64,000 bases of DNA from Gammaproteobacteria bacterium (GTDB lineage Bacteria > Pseudomonadota > Gammaproteobacteria > JAABTG01). Numbering within the stretch: position 1 is the first letter of the stretch; each line of letters begins with the position of its first letter. The translations under genes and the position numbers were made by a program. This document shows, piece after piece, positions 17,248-27,653 of the stretch. The DNA is taken from contig JAXHLS010000002.1 in the NCBI GenBank assembly GCA_034522055.1, forward strand, positions 2,418,001-2,482,000, read 5' to 3'. The notes beneath the pieces are model-generated. The model searched no databases, was not told where the DNA came from, and worked only from the letters and a program-made list of their open reading frames with translations.

Positions 17248-17574
17248 TCAGCGCGTTTTCAACCCCAGGGTTTCGAGGTCCTGATCGAGGTCGTAATCGG
17301 CGATGGCGATGCCCAGGCATGCCAACAGCCGCATCGTCTCTTCCTTGGACTTGTCGAACACCTGGGCCACCTGGCCGAGGGACAGGTCGCCCGCCTCGAA
17401 GGAACGGATGGCAAGCCATTTTTTCAAGCCCAGGTCGAGGACGCCATCCTCGAAGGCCGAGGCGATGCCGATCGGCTTGCCGCGTTTGGTGATCAGCAGG
17501 TATTCCCGGTCCTCCAGGGCCTTGCTGAGCAGGGAGGGATTGGTTCTGAGTTCTTTGATGCCGACGGCGCGCAT
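17248..17574 (-). CDS. Predicted antitoxin, Phd-like N-terminus fused to UPF0175-like HTH
   Basis: A 108-residue protein from ATG 17574 (an upstream in-frame start at 17613 is less likely). Residues about 5-45 (VGIKELRTNPSLLSKALEDR, then LLITKRGKPIGIA) look like the Phd/YefM fold that binds DNA and neutralises a toxin. Residues about 50-100 (RSFEAGDLSLGQVAQVFDKS, ETMRLLACLGI) resemble the UPF0175 helix-turn-helix. Both halves are antitoxin-type modules. It is upstream of, and one base from, the PIN toxin. Autoregulation of the pair is likely by analogy. Confidence 0.7.
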   Translation of the reverse strand: MRAVGIKELRTNPSLLSKALEDREYLLITKRGKPIGIASAFEDGVLDLGLKKWLAIRSFEAGDLSLGQVAQVFDKSKEETMRLLACLGIAIADYDLDQDLETLGLKTR

Positions 17575-17846
17575 TGGAAGTACTCCGCTAAAGGGGTACT
17601 TCAAGTCTAGCACGACGGTCCGCGGTGGACTGAGTCAGCGCCCATGGACGCGATGGTCGTTCCGCAGGGCAGGCCCGGTGCGCACGGGCACGATAACCTC
17701 GATGGTGCCTTGGTGGGAACCCCGCTACGAGCTTATACTGCAGCGCCTCCGACCTCGAAGGAAGATGAAAAACGCGTTGCCCTGAGATATGGGGCCTTCA
17801 CTGCATGCCCCCGCCGGGGGTGGCCGACAATCCCGGGAGCCTGACA

Positions 17847-18329
17847 ATGCCATCGTTCGATGTGGTGTCCGAGGTGGACATGCACGAGATCACCAACGCC
17901 GTGGACCAGACCAACCGCGAGGTCGCCACCCGTTTCGATTTCAAGGGCAGCGACGCCCGGGTGGAGATGGTCGAGGGCGGCCTCTCCCTGGAAGGCGAAA
18001 ACGAGTTCCAGCTGGACCAGATGATGTCCATTCTCGAGACCAAACTGGCCAAGCGCAAGGTGGACATCAACGCCCTGGATCCCGGCGAGGTGCAGGAGAG
18101 CAACCGCCGCGCGCGCCGCCCCATCACCCTGCGCCAGGGCATAGACAAGGAACTGGCCCGGCGCATCGTCAAACAGGTGAAGGAGAGCAAGCTCAAGGTC
18201 CAGGCCTCGGTGCAGGGGGAGCAGGTGCGGGTGACGGGCAAAAAGCGCGACGAGTTGCAGCAGATCATCGCCTTGTTAAAGGAACAGAAATTCGACCAGC
18301 CATTGCAGTTCATCAACTTTCGCGACTGA
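17847..18329 (+). CDS. yajQ: YajQ family nucleotide-binding protein
   Basis: A 160-residue protein with the YajQ signatures MPSFDVVSEVDMHEITNAVD, TRFDFKGSDA, and KDEL-equivalent KKRDELQQIIALLKEQ near the end. Members bind nucleic acid or nucleotides, and one homologue is a c-di-GMP effector. The ATG at 17847 gives the invariant MPSFD start. The 272 bp between this gene and the antitoxin contain nothing I can name. Confidence 0.95.
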   Translation: MPSFDVVSEVDMHEITNAVDQTNREVATRFDFKGSDARVEMVEGGLSLEGENEFQLDQMMSILETKLAKRKVDINALDPGEVQESNRRARRPITLRQGIDKELARRIVKQVKESKLKVQASVQGEQVRVTGKKRDELQQIIALLKEQKFDQPLQFINFRD

Positions 18330-18342
18330 CGGCGGTCTCATG

Positions 18343-18397
18343 GGGAACGACCAGGGAACGACCAGGGAACGACCAGGGAAGGACCAGGGAAGGACCG
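18343..18397 (+). repeat. 11-bp tandem repeat, five units
   Basis: Three units of GGGAACGACCA are followed by GGGAAGGACCA and GGGAAGGACCG, directly after yajQ and 90 bp before the DsbC-like gene. The units are not a multiple of three and no plausible start codon context reads through them. Confidence 0.9.
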
Positions 18398-18486
18398 GCA
18401 AATACGGCCCTTTCCCGAAAGGCCGGACCATGGTCTCGTCGGCGCCGCGCCGGCGGACTCACCGCAGACATCTTTTGGAGCACCAG

Positions 18487-19197
18487 ATGAAGAAGATCCT
18501 AACCACCCTGTGCCTTGCCTCCATCACCCTGGGGGTCGGCGCCGCGCCGGACGACGTGCCCGACAGCGTCATGGAGGCGGCACGGATGGTGTCGCCCCAT
18601 GGGGCCGACGCGGTGCGACCCGCGCCGCTCGACGGTTTCTACGAGCTGGTGTTCGGCTCCCGCATCGTCTATGTCTCGGAGGATGGACGGTATCTGCTGG
18701 TGGGGCAGCTCTACGACACCCGGGAAGGAAAGAATCTGACGGACCAGCGCATGAACGGTATCCGGCTGGATATGATCAACGGCGTGGCCGGGGATTCGAT
18801 GATTCGCTTCGCCCCGGATAAACCGCGCCACGAGGTCTACGTGTTCACCGATACCCGCTGCGGCTACTGCCGCAAGCTGCACGACGAGGTGTCCGAACTC
18901 AACGCCCTCGGCGTGGCCGTGAACTATCTCGCCTATCCCGCCCTCAGCCCCCGGTCCCGCCCCGACGCCATCGCGGTATGGTGTGCCGACGACAGGCAAG
19001 CGGCCATGACCCGGGCCAAGACCGGGAAGACGGTGGAGCCCCAGGAGTGCGCCCACCCGGTGGACGAGCATTTCCGCCTGGGCAAGGCCATGGGTGTGCG
19101 GGGTACGCCGGCCATCGTCCTGGAGACGGGCGAGCTGCTGCCCGGCTATGTGCCCGCCCGGAAGCTGGCCCAGCAGCTCGAACAGGGCGGAGGTTGA
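18487..19197 (+). CDS. dsbC: DsbC-like periplasmic disulfide isomerase
   Basis: A 236-residue protein with signal peptide (MKKILTTLCLASITLGVGAA). A short dimerisation-type domain (DGFYELVFGSRIVYVSEDGR) leads to a thioredoxin fold with active site C125-G-Y-C128 in FTDTRCGYCRKLH and the cis-proline loop GVRGTPAIV. DsbC isomerises wrong disulfides in the periplasm and is kept reduced by a DsbD-type membrane protein. DsbG is the alternative; CGYC and the xerD neighbourhood favour DsbC. ATG 18487 has AGCACCAG upstream. Confidence 0.88.
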   Translation: MKKILTTLCLASITLGVGAAPDDVPDSVMEAARMVSPHGADAVRPAPLDGFYELVFGSRIVYVSEDGRYLLVGQLYDTREGKNLTDQRMNGIRLDMINGVAGDSMIRFAPDKPRHEVYVFTDTRCGYCRKLHDEVSELNALGVAVNYLAYPALSPRSRPDAIAVWCADDRQAAMTRAKTGKTVEPQECAHPVDEHFRLGKAMGVRGTPAIVLETGELLPGYVPARKLAQQLEQGGG

Positions 19198-19199
19198 CC

Positions 19200-19583
19200 A
19201 TGGCGGCCGTGACCCCTGCGCGGGTGGAGGCCTTTGCACGGGATGTCCTCGGGTGCCAGTGTCCGGCGGAGGTGTTCGCCCGGGTCCGGGTGGACGAGGC
19301 GCCCAACGTGGGCGACGTGGTGCTGCGGGACCGCATCACCGTGGGGGACCGCTTGCTCATCTATGTGGTGGAGGGCGACCGCGTCGACGGCGCTGGTGGC
19401 GTCACGGAGCTTTGCCAGCGGGGCGCCGCGGAGCGGGATGCGCGGGGACTCCATCGCTTTCGTCTGGTGATCGCGGGTGATGACGGAGCGGATAAGGGGC
19501 ATACGGCCATGGCTGATCTCCCGGACGACCGCTGCCACATCCATCGTGTCAGCCGCGAGGAGGCCGCATGGGGGGACGCGTGA
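19200..19583 (+). CDS. Conserved hypothetical protein with CxC motif
   Basis: A 127-residue, probably cytosolic protein I do not recognise by name. It begins MAAVTPARVEAFARDVLGCQ and has CQCPAEVF near residue 18, then a mixed alpha/beta sequence (VGDVVLRDRITVGDRLLIYV) and DDRCHIHRVSREE at the end. The CQCP and HIH elements might bind a metal, but that is a guess. Its start follows the dsbC-like stop by two bases, and its end overlaps the next ORF, so the three are likely co-transcribed. Confidence 0.6.
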   Translation: MAAVTPARVEAFARDVLGCQCPAEVFARVRVDEAPNVGDVVLRDRITVGDRLLIYVVEGDRVDGAGGVTELCQRGAAERDARGLHRFRLVIAGDDGADKGHTAMADLPDDRCHIHRVSREEAAWGDA

Positions 19584-19750
19584 TCGTCCTGCTGCTTCTG
19601 GTGGTGGCGGGTACGGCCTGGGCCGGCTGGTACGTGCGCCGGCGCGACCCCATCGCGGCGGGCCTGCTGTTCGCCTTCTCGGCCACCCTGGCCGTGCTAC
19701 TGGCGGCCGCCTTCTTCGGCTTCATCGGCGGCTCGCCCAACGGCGCCTAG
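19568..19750 (+). CDS. Small two-helix membrane protein
   Basis: A 60-residue ORF starting inside the end of the upstream gene. It has two hydrophobic segments, VIVLLLLVVAGTAWAGWYV and GLLFAFSATLAVLLAAAFFG, joined by RRRDPIAA. The composition is that of a genuine small inner-membrane protein. No family is recognised. Its stop overlaps the convergent DUF3108 gene by three bases. Confidence 0.5.
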   Translation: MGGRVIVLLLLVVAGTAWAGWYVRRRDPIAAGLLFAFSATLAVLLAAAFFGFIGGSPNGA

Positions 19751-20490
19751 TCGGAATCTTCCCGCGCCAAAGCCCGAATGCCTTTCAGGGACTCCAGGGT
19801 CATGGCCAGCACGTCGCCGTCCTTTTCGTCCTGCTGGACCTTCACCGGCAGGTAGTCCAGTTCGGGGGCGGCCCACAGGGTGGTGTGGCGCTTGCCTTTG
19901 GGGTCCTGCCGGTAGAGCCTGACGGTGTGGAAGGTGCCCAAGGGGGTGTCGAGGCGCTCCCGTGCCTGGCGTTCGATGGCATATTCCTTCAGATAACCGC
20001 CATCGGCGATGGGGTAGACGAGATCCCGGGCGCCCCGTGCCAGGTCCTGCATGAGGGCCAGGAGATAGACCAGCTTGTCCTGGGTGCCGGCCGTGACATC
20101 GAGCTTCCAGCTGTTGCCCTCATGGCGGTTGATGGCCTGGCCTGCATCCCAATCGAAGATGACCTCCACCTCCCGGGCCTTCCGCCCGGTGCGCACATAA
20201 CGATATGCCAGCGGCCGCACGCGGCCCTCGTGGTGAGTCCACAGGCTCTGCTCCGTGCGCCTGCCCGAAAACAGCAGGGACATGAAGCCCGTGGCCCGGG
20301 TCTCGGAGCGGAAACGGTACCGTCCCTCATCCACGGCATCGAGGGTCCAGGTGGTGCGGCCGATACTGCTGCCATTGCTGGTCACGGCGAACTCGGCCAT
20401 GAAGGACTCGGGCAGGGCGGCGGCGGTGCCTCCGGCGCCCAGGCACAGCAGCGCCGCCAGGACGCGGGTCAGAAGGGAAGATGAGGGCAT
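19747..20490 (-). CDS. DUF3108 secreted/periplasmic protein
   Basis: A 247-residue protein with a signal peptide (LLTRVLAALLCLGAGGTAAA). The body matches DUF3108: FMAEFAVTSNGSSIGRTTWT, then RATGFMSLLFSGRRTEQS, DTPLGTFHTVRLYRQD and LDYLPVKVQQDEKDG. The family is a beta-rich envelope domain without a fixed biochemical role. The ATG at 20490 was chosen; the ATG at 20511 adds seven residues. It is divergent from hldE, with about 130 bp between them. Confidence 0.85.
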   Translation of the reverse strand: MPSSSLLTRVLAALLCLGAGGTAAALPESFMAEFAVTSNGSSIGRTTWTLDAVDEGRYRFRSETRATGFMSLLFSGRRTEQSLWTHHEGRVRPLAYRYVRTGRKAREVEVIFDWDAGQAINRHEGNSWKLDVTAGTQDKLVYLLALMQDLARGARDLVYPIADGGYLKEYAIERQARERLDTPLGTFHTVRLYRQDPKGKRHTTLWAAPELDYLPVKVQQDEKDGDVLAMTLESLKGIRALAREDSD

Positions 20491-20622
20491 AAAACTGATC
20501 CTAGCGGGCATCGTGGCTCCCGGCCAGCCCGCCGCGGCATGGGCCGGCGGTGCCCTGTGGTAGACTCGCGCCACCCCAGACGCCGTGCCTTCGCCGTGCC
20601 CGCCACCCCCCATGATCCGACC

Positions 20623-22050
20623 GTGCCCGACTTCAGCCGCGTGACCGCGCTGGTGGTGGGCGACGTCATGCTGGACCGCTACTGGTACGGCGCCACCTCC
20701 CGCATATCGCCCGAGGCCCCCGTGCCGGTGGTGCACGTGCAGGACGTGGAGGAGCGCGCCGGCGGAGCGGGTAACGTGGCGGTCAACGTCACCGCCCTGG
20801 GCGCGCGCGCGGTGCTGGTGGGGATCGTCGGCGATGACGGCGCCGCCACCAGTCTCGAGGCCCTGCTGGACGCCCATGGCGTGACCCGCCGGCTCGAGCG
20901 CCGGCCGGGCCATGCCACGGTCACCAAGCTGCGGGTGGTGAGCCGCCATCAGCAACTCCTGCGCCTGGATTTCGAGGATCGGCGCACGGGGGGTGTTACT
21001 CTGGAGCCACGACTGATGGCCGCGGACGCGGTCCAGGTGATGGTGCTGTCGGACTACGCCAAGGGTGCCCTGGAGGACCCCGCGCCCCTGATCCGCGACG
21101 CCCGCGACCGCGGCATACCGGTGGTGGTGGACCCCAAGGGGCGCGATTTCCACAAGTACCGCGGTGCCACGGTGCTGACCCCCAATCTCGCCGAATTCGA
21201 GGGCATGGCGGGCGCCTGCGCGGACCTGGAGACCCTGGAGACCCGGGGGGCGCGGCTGCGGGAGGAACTCGAACTCGAGGCCCTGCTGATCACCCGCAGC
21301 GAACACGGCATGACCCTCGTCACGGCCGGCGGCGCCCGGCACATCCCGGCGCGGGTGCGGGATGTGTTCGATGTCACGGGTGCCGGTGATACCGTGGTGG
21401 CCACCCTGGCCGCCGCCCTGGGCGCCGGTCTCGACTTCGACCCGGCGGCGCGCCTGGCCAACTTGGCGGCGGGCCTGGTGGTGGGCAAGCTGGGTACCGC
21501 GTCGGTGAGCCGTGCCGAGCTGCGGGGCGCGGTGCAGGAGCAGGAGGGGCGCGGCAGCGGCGTGGTGGACGAATCGTCTCTGCTGGCGCTGGTGGACGGG
21601 GCCCGGCGCAAAGGCCAGCGGGTGGTGATGACCAACGGCTGTTTCGACATCCTCCATGCGGGCCACGTGCGCTATCTGGAGCAGGCGCGGGCCCTCGGCG
21701 ACCGCCTGGTGGTGGCCGTGAACGACGATGCCTCCGTGAAGCGTCTCAAGGGTCACGACAGGCCCATCAACCCCCTGTCCCGGCGCGCCGCCGTCCTGGA
21801 CGCCCTGGCGGCGGTGGACTGGGTGGTGCCCTTCCCGGAGGACACGCCGGAGCGTCTCATCTGTGCGGTACGTCCCGGGGTGCTGGTGAAGGGCGGTGAC
21901 TACCGCCCCGAGGATATCGCCGGAGCGGACTGTGTGCGCGCCCGGGGTGGCGAGGTGGTGGTGCTCGATTTCCTCGAGGGCTGCTCCACCACCGACATCA
22001 TCGAGGCGGTCAAGGGGCGGGTGCGGGAGCCCGGCGCCGAATCGTCGTGA
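20623..22050 (+). CDS. hldE: Bifunctional heptose kinase/adenylyltransferase HldE
   Basis: A 475-residue two-domain enzyme for ADP-heptose synthesis. The N-terminal ribokinase-like domain has VVGDVMLDRYWYGATSRISP, AGGAGNVAVN and the catalytic VTGAGDTVVA. The C-terminal nucleotidyltransferase begins VVMTNGCFDILHAGHVRYLE and has VAVNDDASVKRLKG. It makes heptose-1,7-bisphosphate and later ADP-heptose for LPS core. GTG 20623 gives the usual length; GTG 20596 is also possible. It lies 57 bp upstream of waaA, fitting an LPS-core operon. Confidence 0.95.
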   Translation: MPDFSRVTALVVGDVMLDRYWYGATSRISPEAPVPVVHVQDVEERAGGAGNVAVNVTALGARAVLVGIVGDDGAATSLEALLDAHGVTRRLERRPGHATVTKLRVVSRHQQLLRLDFEDRRTGGVTLEPRLMAADAVQVMVLSDYAKGALEDPAPLIRDARDRGIPVVVDPKGRDFHKYRGATVLTPNLAEFEGMAGACADLETLETRGARLREELELEALLITRSEHGMTLVTAGGARHIPARVRDVFDVTGAGDTVVATLAAALGAGLDFDPAARLANLAAGLVVGKLGTASVSRAELRGAVQEQEGRGSGVVDESSLLALVDGARRKGQRVVMTNGCFDILHAGHVRYLEQARALGDRLVVAVNDDASVKRLKGHDRPINPLSRRAAVLDALAAVDWVVPFPEDTPERLICAVRPGVLVKGGDYRPEDIAGADCVRARGGEVVVLDFLEGCSTTDIIEAVKGRVREPGAESS

Positions 22051-22107
22051 CCCCGTGTTGCGGTGACTCGGAGGTGGCGGTCCCCCGGCCTCCCGGCCAC
22101 TGATCCC

Positions 22108-23382
22108 GTGCGTGCCCTCTATACCGCCGCCCTGTTCCTGGCCCAGCCTCTCGTCGCCTTCCATCTGGCCTGGCGTGGGCTGCGCAATCGTGGCTACTGG
22201 CGCCACTGGCCCCAGCGTTTCGGCCTGCCGCCAGCCGCCATAAAGGGTCCCTACGACCTGTGGATCCACGCGGTGTCGGTGGGTGAGACCCAGGTGGCCC
22301 TGCCCCTCGTTCGTACCCTGCAGCGGCGCCGGCCGGGGCTGCGGGTGCTGGTGACCACCACCACCCCCACGGGCATGGCGCGCCTGCGCGAGGCCGGCGC
22401 CGGGGCCTTCGAACTGTGCTACCTGCCCCAGGATCTGCCGCCCATGGTGGGGCGTTTCCTCGACCGGGTGCGGCCTCGGCTCGCGGTCTTCGTGGAGACC
22501 GAATTGTGGCCCAATTACCTGGCCGCCCTGGCGCAGAGACGGACGCGGGTGGTGTTGGCCAATGCCCGGCTGTCGGAGCGCTCCCGGCGCGGTTATGCCC
22601 GCTTCGGGGCGCTGACCCGGGAGATGCTCGGCAACCTGTCCGTGGCCGCGGCCCAGTCCGCTGCCGACGGCGCCCGCCTGGCGGCCCTGGGGCTGCCACT
22701 AGAGCGTCTCGTGGTGACCGGCAGCGTCAAGTTCGATCAGGAGATCCCCGCCAGCATCAGGGAGAAGGCCCAGGTGTTGCGCCGGCGCATGGGGGTGGAG
22801 CGGGAGGTATGGATCGCCGCCAGCACCCATGAGGGCGAGGAAGAGGCGGTGTTGGAGGCCCACGAGCGGTTGCGGCGGTGCTTTCCCGATGCCCTGCTGC
22901 TCCTGGTGCCCCGCCATCCCGAGCGCTTCGAGCGGGTCCATGGCCTGGCGGTGCGCAGGGGCTTCGCCACCGCCAGACGCACGGACTCTGGCGCGGACTG
23001 GCGGGCCGCCGAGGTGGTCATCGGCGACACCATGGGCGAACTCCTGCTGTTCTACGCCGCCGCCGATGTGGCCTTTGTCGGCGGCAGCCTGGTGGCGCGA
23101 GGCGGCCACAACGTGCTGGAACCCGCCGCCCTGGGACTGCCCGTCGTCACCGGACCCCATGTGTTCAATTTCCAGGAGATTACGGATCTGCTGGTGGACC
23201 GTGGCGCCGCCGTGCGCCTGGCGGGCGGCGAGCGGTTGGCCGGCGTGGTGGAGGAGTGGCTGGGCGATGCCAACCTGCGCCATCGCGTGGGGGCGTGTGG
23301 CCGCCGGGTGGTGGTGGAGAACCGGGGCGCCCTGGGGCGCCTGGCCGATACCCTGGAGCACCTGCTCGACGCTCCGCACTGA
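22108..23382 (+). CDS. waaA: Kdo transferase WaaA (KdtA)
   Basis: A 424-residue GT-B glycosyltransferase that adds Kdo to lipid IVA. An N-terminal membrane anchor (LYTAALFLAQPLVAFHLAW) is followed by IHAVSVGETQVALPLVR, VFVETELWPNYL, AASTHEGEEE and FVGGSLVARGGHNVLEPAAL, the last being the nucleotide-sugar loop. The GTG start at 22108 gives the usual N-terminus. It ends convergent with the TolC-type gene. Confidence 0.95.
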   Translation: MRALYTAALFLAQPLVAFHLAWRGLRNRGYWRHWPQRFGLPPAAIKGPYDLWIHAVSVGETQVALPLVRTLQRRRPGLRVLVTTTTPTGMARLREAGAGAFELCYLPQDLPPMVGRFLDRVRPRLAVFVETELWPNYLAALAQRRTRVVLANARLSERSRRGYARFGALTREMLGNLSVAAAQSAADGARLAALGLPLERLVVTGSVKFDQEIPASIREKAQVLRRRMGVEREVWIAASTHEGEEEAVLEAHERLRRCFPDALLLLVPRHPERFERVHGLAVRRGFATARRTDSGADWRAAEVVIGDTMGELLLFYAAADVAFVGGSLVARGGHNVLEPAALGLPVVTGPHVFNFQEITDLLVDRGAAVRLAGGERLAGVVEEWLGDANLRHRVGACGRRVVVENRGALGRLADTLEHLLDAPH

Positions 23383-23434
23383 ATCCGGGGCCGGGGGGCT
23401 GCTCTACCATGCGAGGGAATGAAGAAGGTGAGGC

Positions 23435-24769
23435 CTATTGTTCCAACCAGCTGCTGAAGTACTCGATATCCTCGGGGGAGAGGGTGCCGGCGGCGAGTTT
23501 CAGGGCCAGACTGTTGATGACGTAGTCATAGCGTGACGCCGCCAGGTCGCGGCTGGCGCGGAAACGGTCCACCTGGGCATTCACCACGTCCACCGTGGTA
23601 CGCGTCCCCACCTGAAAGCCGGCTTCCGTGGCCTTGAGGGCGGTCTGGGTGGATACCAGGGACTGCTTGAAGGCCTTGATGCGGCTGATGTCGGCCAGCA
23701 CGCCGAGGTAGGCGTCCCGGGCCAGCCGCTGGGCCGCCCGCCGCGCCTGCTCGCGCTGATCCGTGGCCTGCCGGTAGAGATGGCGGGCCTCCTCCACCCT
23801 GGACGAGGCGAAGCCACCGGAGTACAGGGGTACCGCCAGTTCGAGTCCGATGGCGTCGGTCTTGTTGGTGGAACCGCCGAAGTTGCCGCCCCCGCTGTTG
23901 TTGTAGGAGCGGCTGGCCACCACGTCCAGGGTGGGGTAGTGGCCGTCGGCGCTGCGCCGGCGGATCTCTTCGCGGGCGTTTTCCGCGGCGAACTGCGCGG
24001 CCTGGAGATTGAGGTTCTGCTCCAGGGCGATGGCGGTCCAGGCATCGATGTCCTCGGGGTCGGGGCGCTCCAGGGGCAGGTCGTCCTTGAAGCCCTGCAC
24101 CTCGTCGTGGTACTCGCCGATGATCTCCCGCAGGGCCTCGTGGGCGTTGGCGATGTCGTTTTCCGCCCGGATCTCGTCGGTCACCGCCAGATCGTAGGCG
24201 GCCTTGGCCTCCTCCACGTCGGTGATGGCGATGAGGCCCACCTCGAAGCGCTGTTCCGCCTGGTTGAGCTGGCGGCCGATGGCCTCCTTGGTCTTGCGCA
24301 CGAACTCCAGGTTGTCCTCGGCGCGCAGCACGTCCAGGTAACGGCTGGTGATGCGCTGGATGAGGTCCTGGTGGGCCGCGTCCAGCACCGCGTTGGCCTG
24401 CTGGATACTGAGGTCCGCCTGTTCCAGCTGTACCCAGCGGTCCCAGCGGAACACCGGTTGGCGCAGGGAGAGCTGATAGCCGTGGCTGTTGAACTTTTCA
24501 CTGCCGCTGCCGGCTCTGAACTGCGAACTGCTCTCCTGGTCGTTATAGCTAGTGTTGCCGGTGGCCTGGGCGTTGGGCAGCAGGCCCGCCAGGGCCTGGG
24601 GACGAGCCTCCTGGGCGGCGCGATTGGCGGCCTGGGCGGCCAGGTATTCCGGGTCGTTGGCCAAGGCCAACTCGTAGGCCTCGAGTAGATCGAGGGCGGA
24701 CACCGTGAAAGGGGCGAACGCGAGGGCGGCCCCCAGAAACAGGGTCTTGATGGGTTTCACGGCGAACAT
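23435..24769 (-). CDS. tolC: TolC-type outer-membrane efflux channel
   Basis: A 444-residue protein with signal peptide (FLGAALAFAPFTVSA) and two internally similar halves of long helices. LLEAYELALANDPEYLAAQA is the classic TolC start; RFEVGLIAITDVEEAKAAYD and VGTRTTVDVVNAQVDRFRAS are the repeated coiled-coil elbow motifs. It forms the trimeric exit duct for type I secretion and RND pumps. It begins four bases after the upstream methyltransferase gene, a pcm-tolC pairing common in Gammaproteobacteria near waaA. Confidence 0.93.
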   Translation of the reverse strand: MFAVKPIKTLFLGAALAFAPFTVSALDLLEAYELALANDPEYLAAQAANRAAQEARPQALAGLLPNAQATGNTSYNDQESSSQFRAGSGSEKFNSHGYQLSLRQPVFRWDRWVQLEQADLSIQQANAVLDAAHQDLIQRITSRYLDVLRAEDNLEFVRKTKEAIGRQLNQAEQRFEVGLIAITDVEEAKAAYDLAVTDEIRAENDIANAHEALREIIGEYHDEVQGFKDDLPLERPDPEDIDAWTAIALEQNLNLQAAQFAAENAREEIRRRSADGHYPTLDVVASRSYNNSGGGNFGGSTNKTDAIGLELAVPLYSGGFASSRVEEARHLYRQATDQREQARRAAQRLARDAYLGVLADISRIKAFKQSLVSTQTALKATEAGFQVGTRTTVDVVNAQVDRFRASRDLAASRYDYVINSLALKLAAGTLSPEDIEYFSSWLEQ

Positions 24770-24772
24770 CTC

Positions 24773-25426
24773 CTAGAAATCGAATGGCTCGGGCTCGGCG
24801 AGTCCGGATACGGGGGGCAGTTCGGTATCGAACAGGCTGGTGGTGGACCAGTAATCGTCGGTCTCTCGTTGGTATCTCATGGCCTCCATCACCGGCGGCG
24901 TGCCCACCACGGCCACCAGGCGCCCGCCCAGGGTCAGGGAACGCAGCAGCGTATCGGGGACTTCCGTGAGAGAACCCGTCACCACGATGGCATCGAAAGG
25001 GGCGTGCTCGTCCCATCCCGCCAAGCCGTTGCCCACGCCGAGGGTGACATTGGCAATGCCCTGCTTCTCCAGGACTTGTGCCGCCGCCTTCGACAAGCCG
25101 GGGGATATCTCCATGCTGTAGACATGGCGGCACAGGCGCCCCAGCAGTGCCGTCAGATAGCCGCTGCCGGTACCCACCTCGAGCACCCGATCGGTGGCTT
25201 CGAGCAGGAGTTCCTGGGTCAGCCGGGCCGCCACCTTGGGCGGCATCATGAGCTGGCCGTCCGCCAGGGGCAGGGCGGCATCGGCGTAGGCGAGCATGCC
25301 GAAGGATGGCGGTACGAAGGCCTCCCGCGGCAACCCCTCCACCGCGTCGAGCACCCGCTGGTCCAGCACATCCCAGGGCCGAATCTGTTGTTCGACCATG
25401 TTGAAGCGAGCCTTCTGGTAGTTCAT
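24773..25426 (-). CDS. Protein-L-isoaspartate O-methyltransferase family protein
   Basis: A 217-residue Rossmann methyltransferase. RFNMVEQQIRPWDVLDQRVL and AFVPP lead into the AdoMet motif VLEVGTGSGYLTALLGRL. It follows the tolC-linked PCMT-like family rather than classical Pcm (a second, classical copy is at 45674). Repair activity on isoaspartyl residues is uncertain in this subfamily. It is co-directional with tolC and divergent from thiC. Confidence 0.85.
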   Translation of the reverse strand: MNYQKARFNMVEQQIRPWDVLDQRVLDAVEGLPREAFVPPSFGMLAYADAALPLADGQLMMPPKVAARLTQELLLEATDRVLEVGTGSGYLTALLGRLCRHVYSMEISPGLSKAAAQVLEKQGIANVTLGVGNGLAGWDEHAPFDAIVVTGSLTEVPDTLLRSLTLGGRLVAVVGTPPVMEAMRYQRETDDYWSTTSLFDTELPPVSGLAEPEPFDF

Positions 25427-25435
25427 CGCGTATTC

Positions 25436-25470
25436 GTCATGTGGGCGTCATGTGGGCGTCATGTGGGCGT
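25436..25470 (+). repeat. 11-bp tandem repeat, three units
   Basis: Three perfect GTCATGTGGGC units lie immediately upstream of the methyltransferase start and are followed by GTCG. They occupy the divergent gap to thiC and could hold a regulator site, but nothing more can be said. Confidence 0.85.
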
Positions 25471-25603
25471 CGAGTGGTGGCAGGGAGTGGGGCTAATGCA
25501 CGGAGAATATCCGTTTATCCCCCTGGTGGTCTGCTTGCATCCGAGCGTCCCATTATATAGCTTTGAAAAGTGAAAATGCATGGCTAGGCCTTGTTTTTTT
25601 TGA

Positions 25604-27586
<1,983 letters not shown>

Positions 27587-27653
27587 CGCCGCATCGTCGT
27601 GCGCCCCCCGCATTGGCGCCCGAGGGTGTCAACGGCCTGTGGCCGGGGCGCCG

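Noticed and set aside
19747-22269. A long minus-strand open frame of about 840 codons covering hldE
   Set aside because: Only its last 247 residues (DUF3108) look like protein; the rest is the high-GC shadow of hldE and has no start context.
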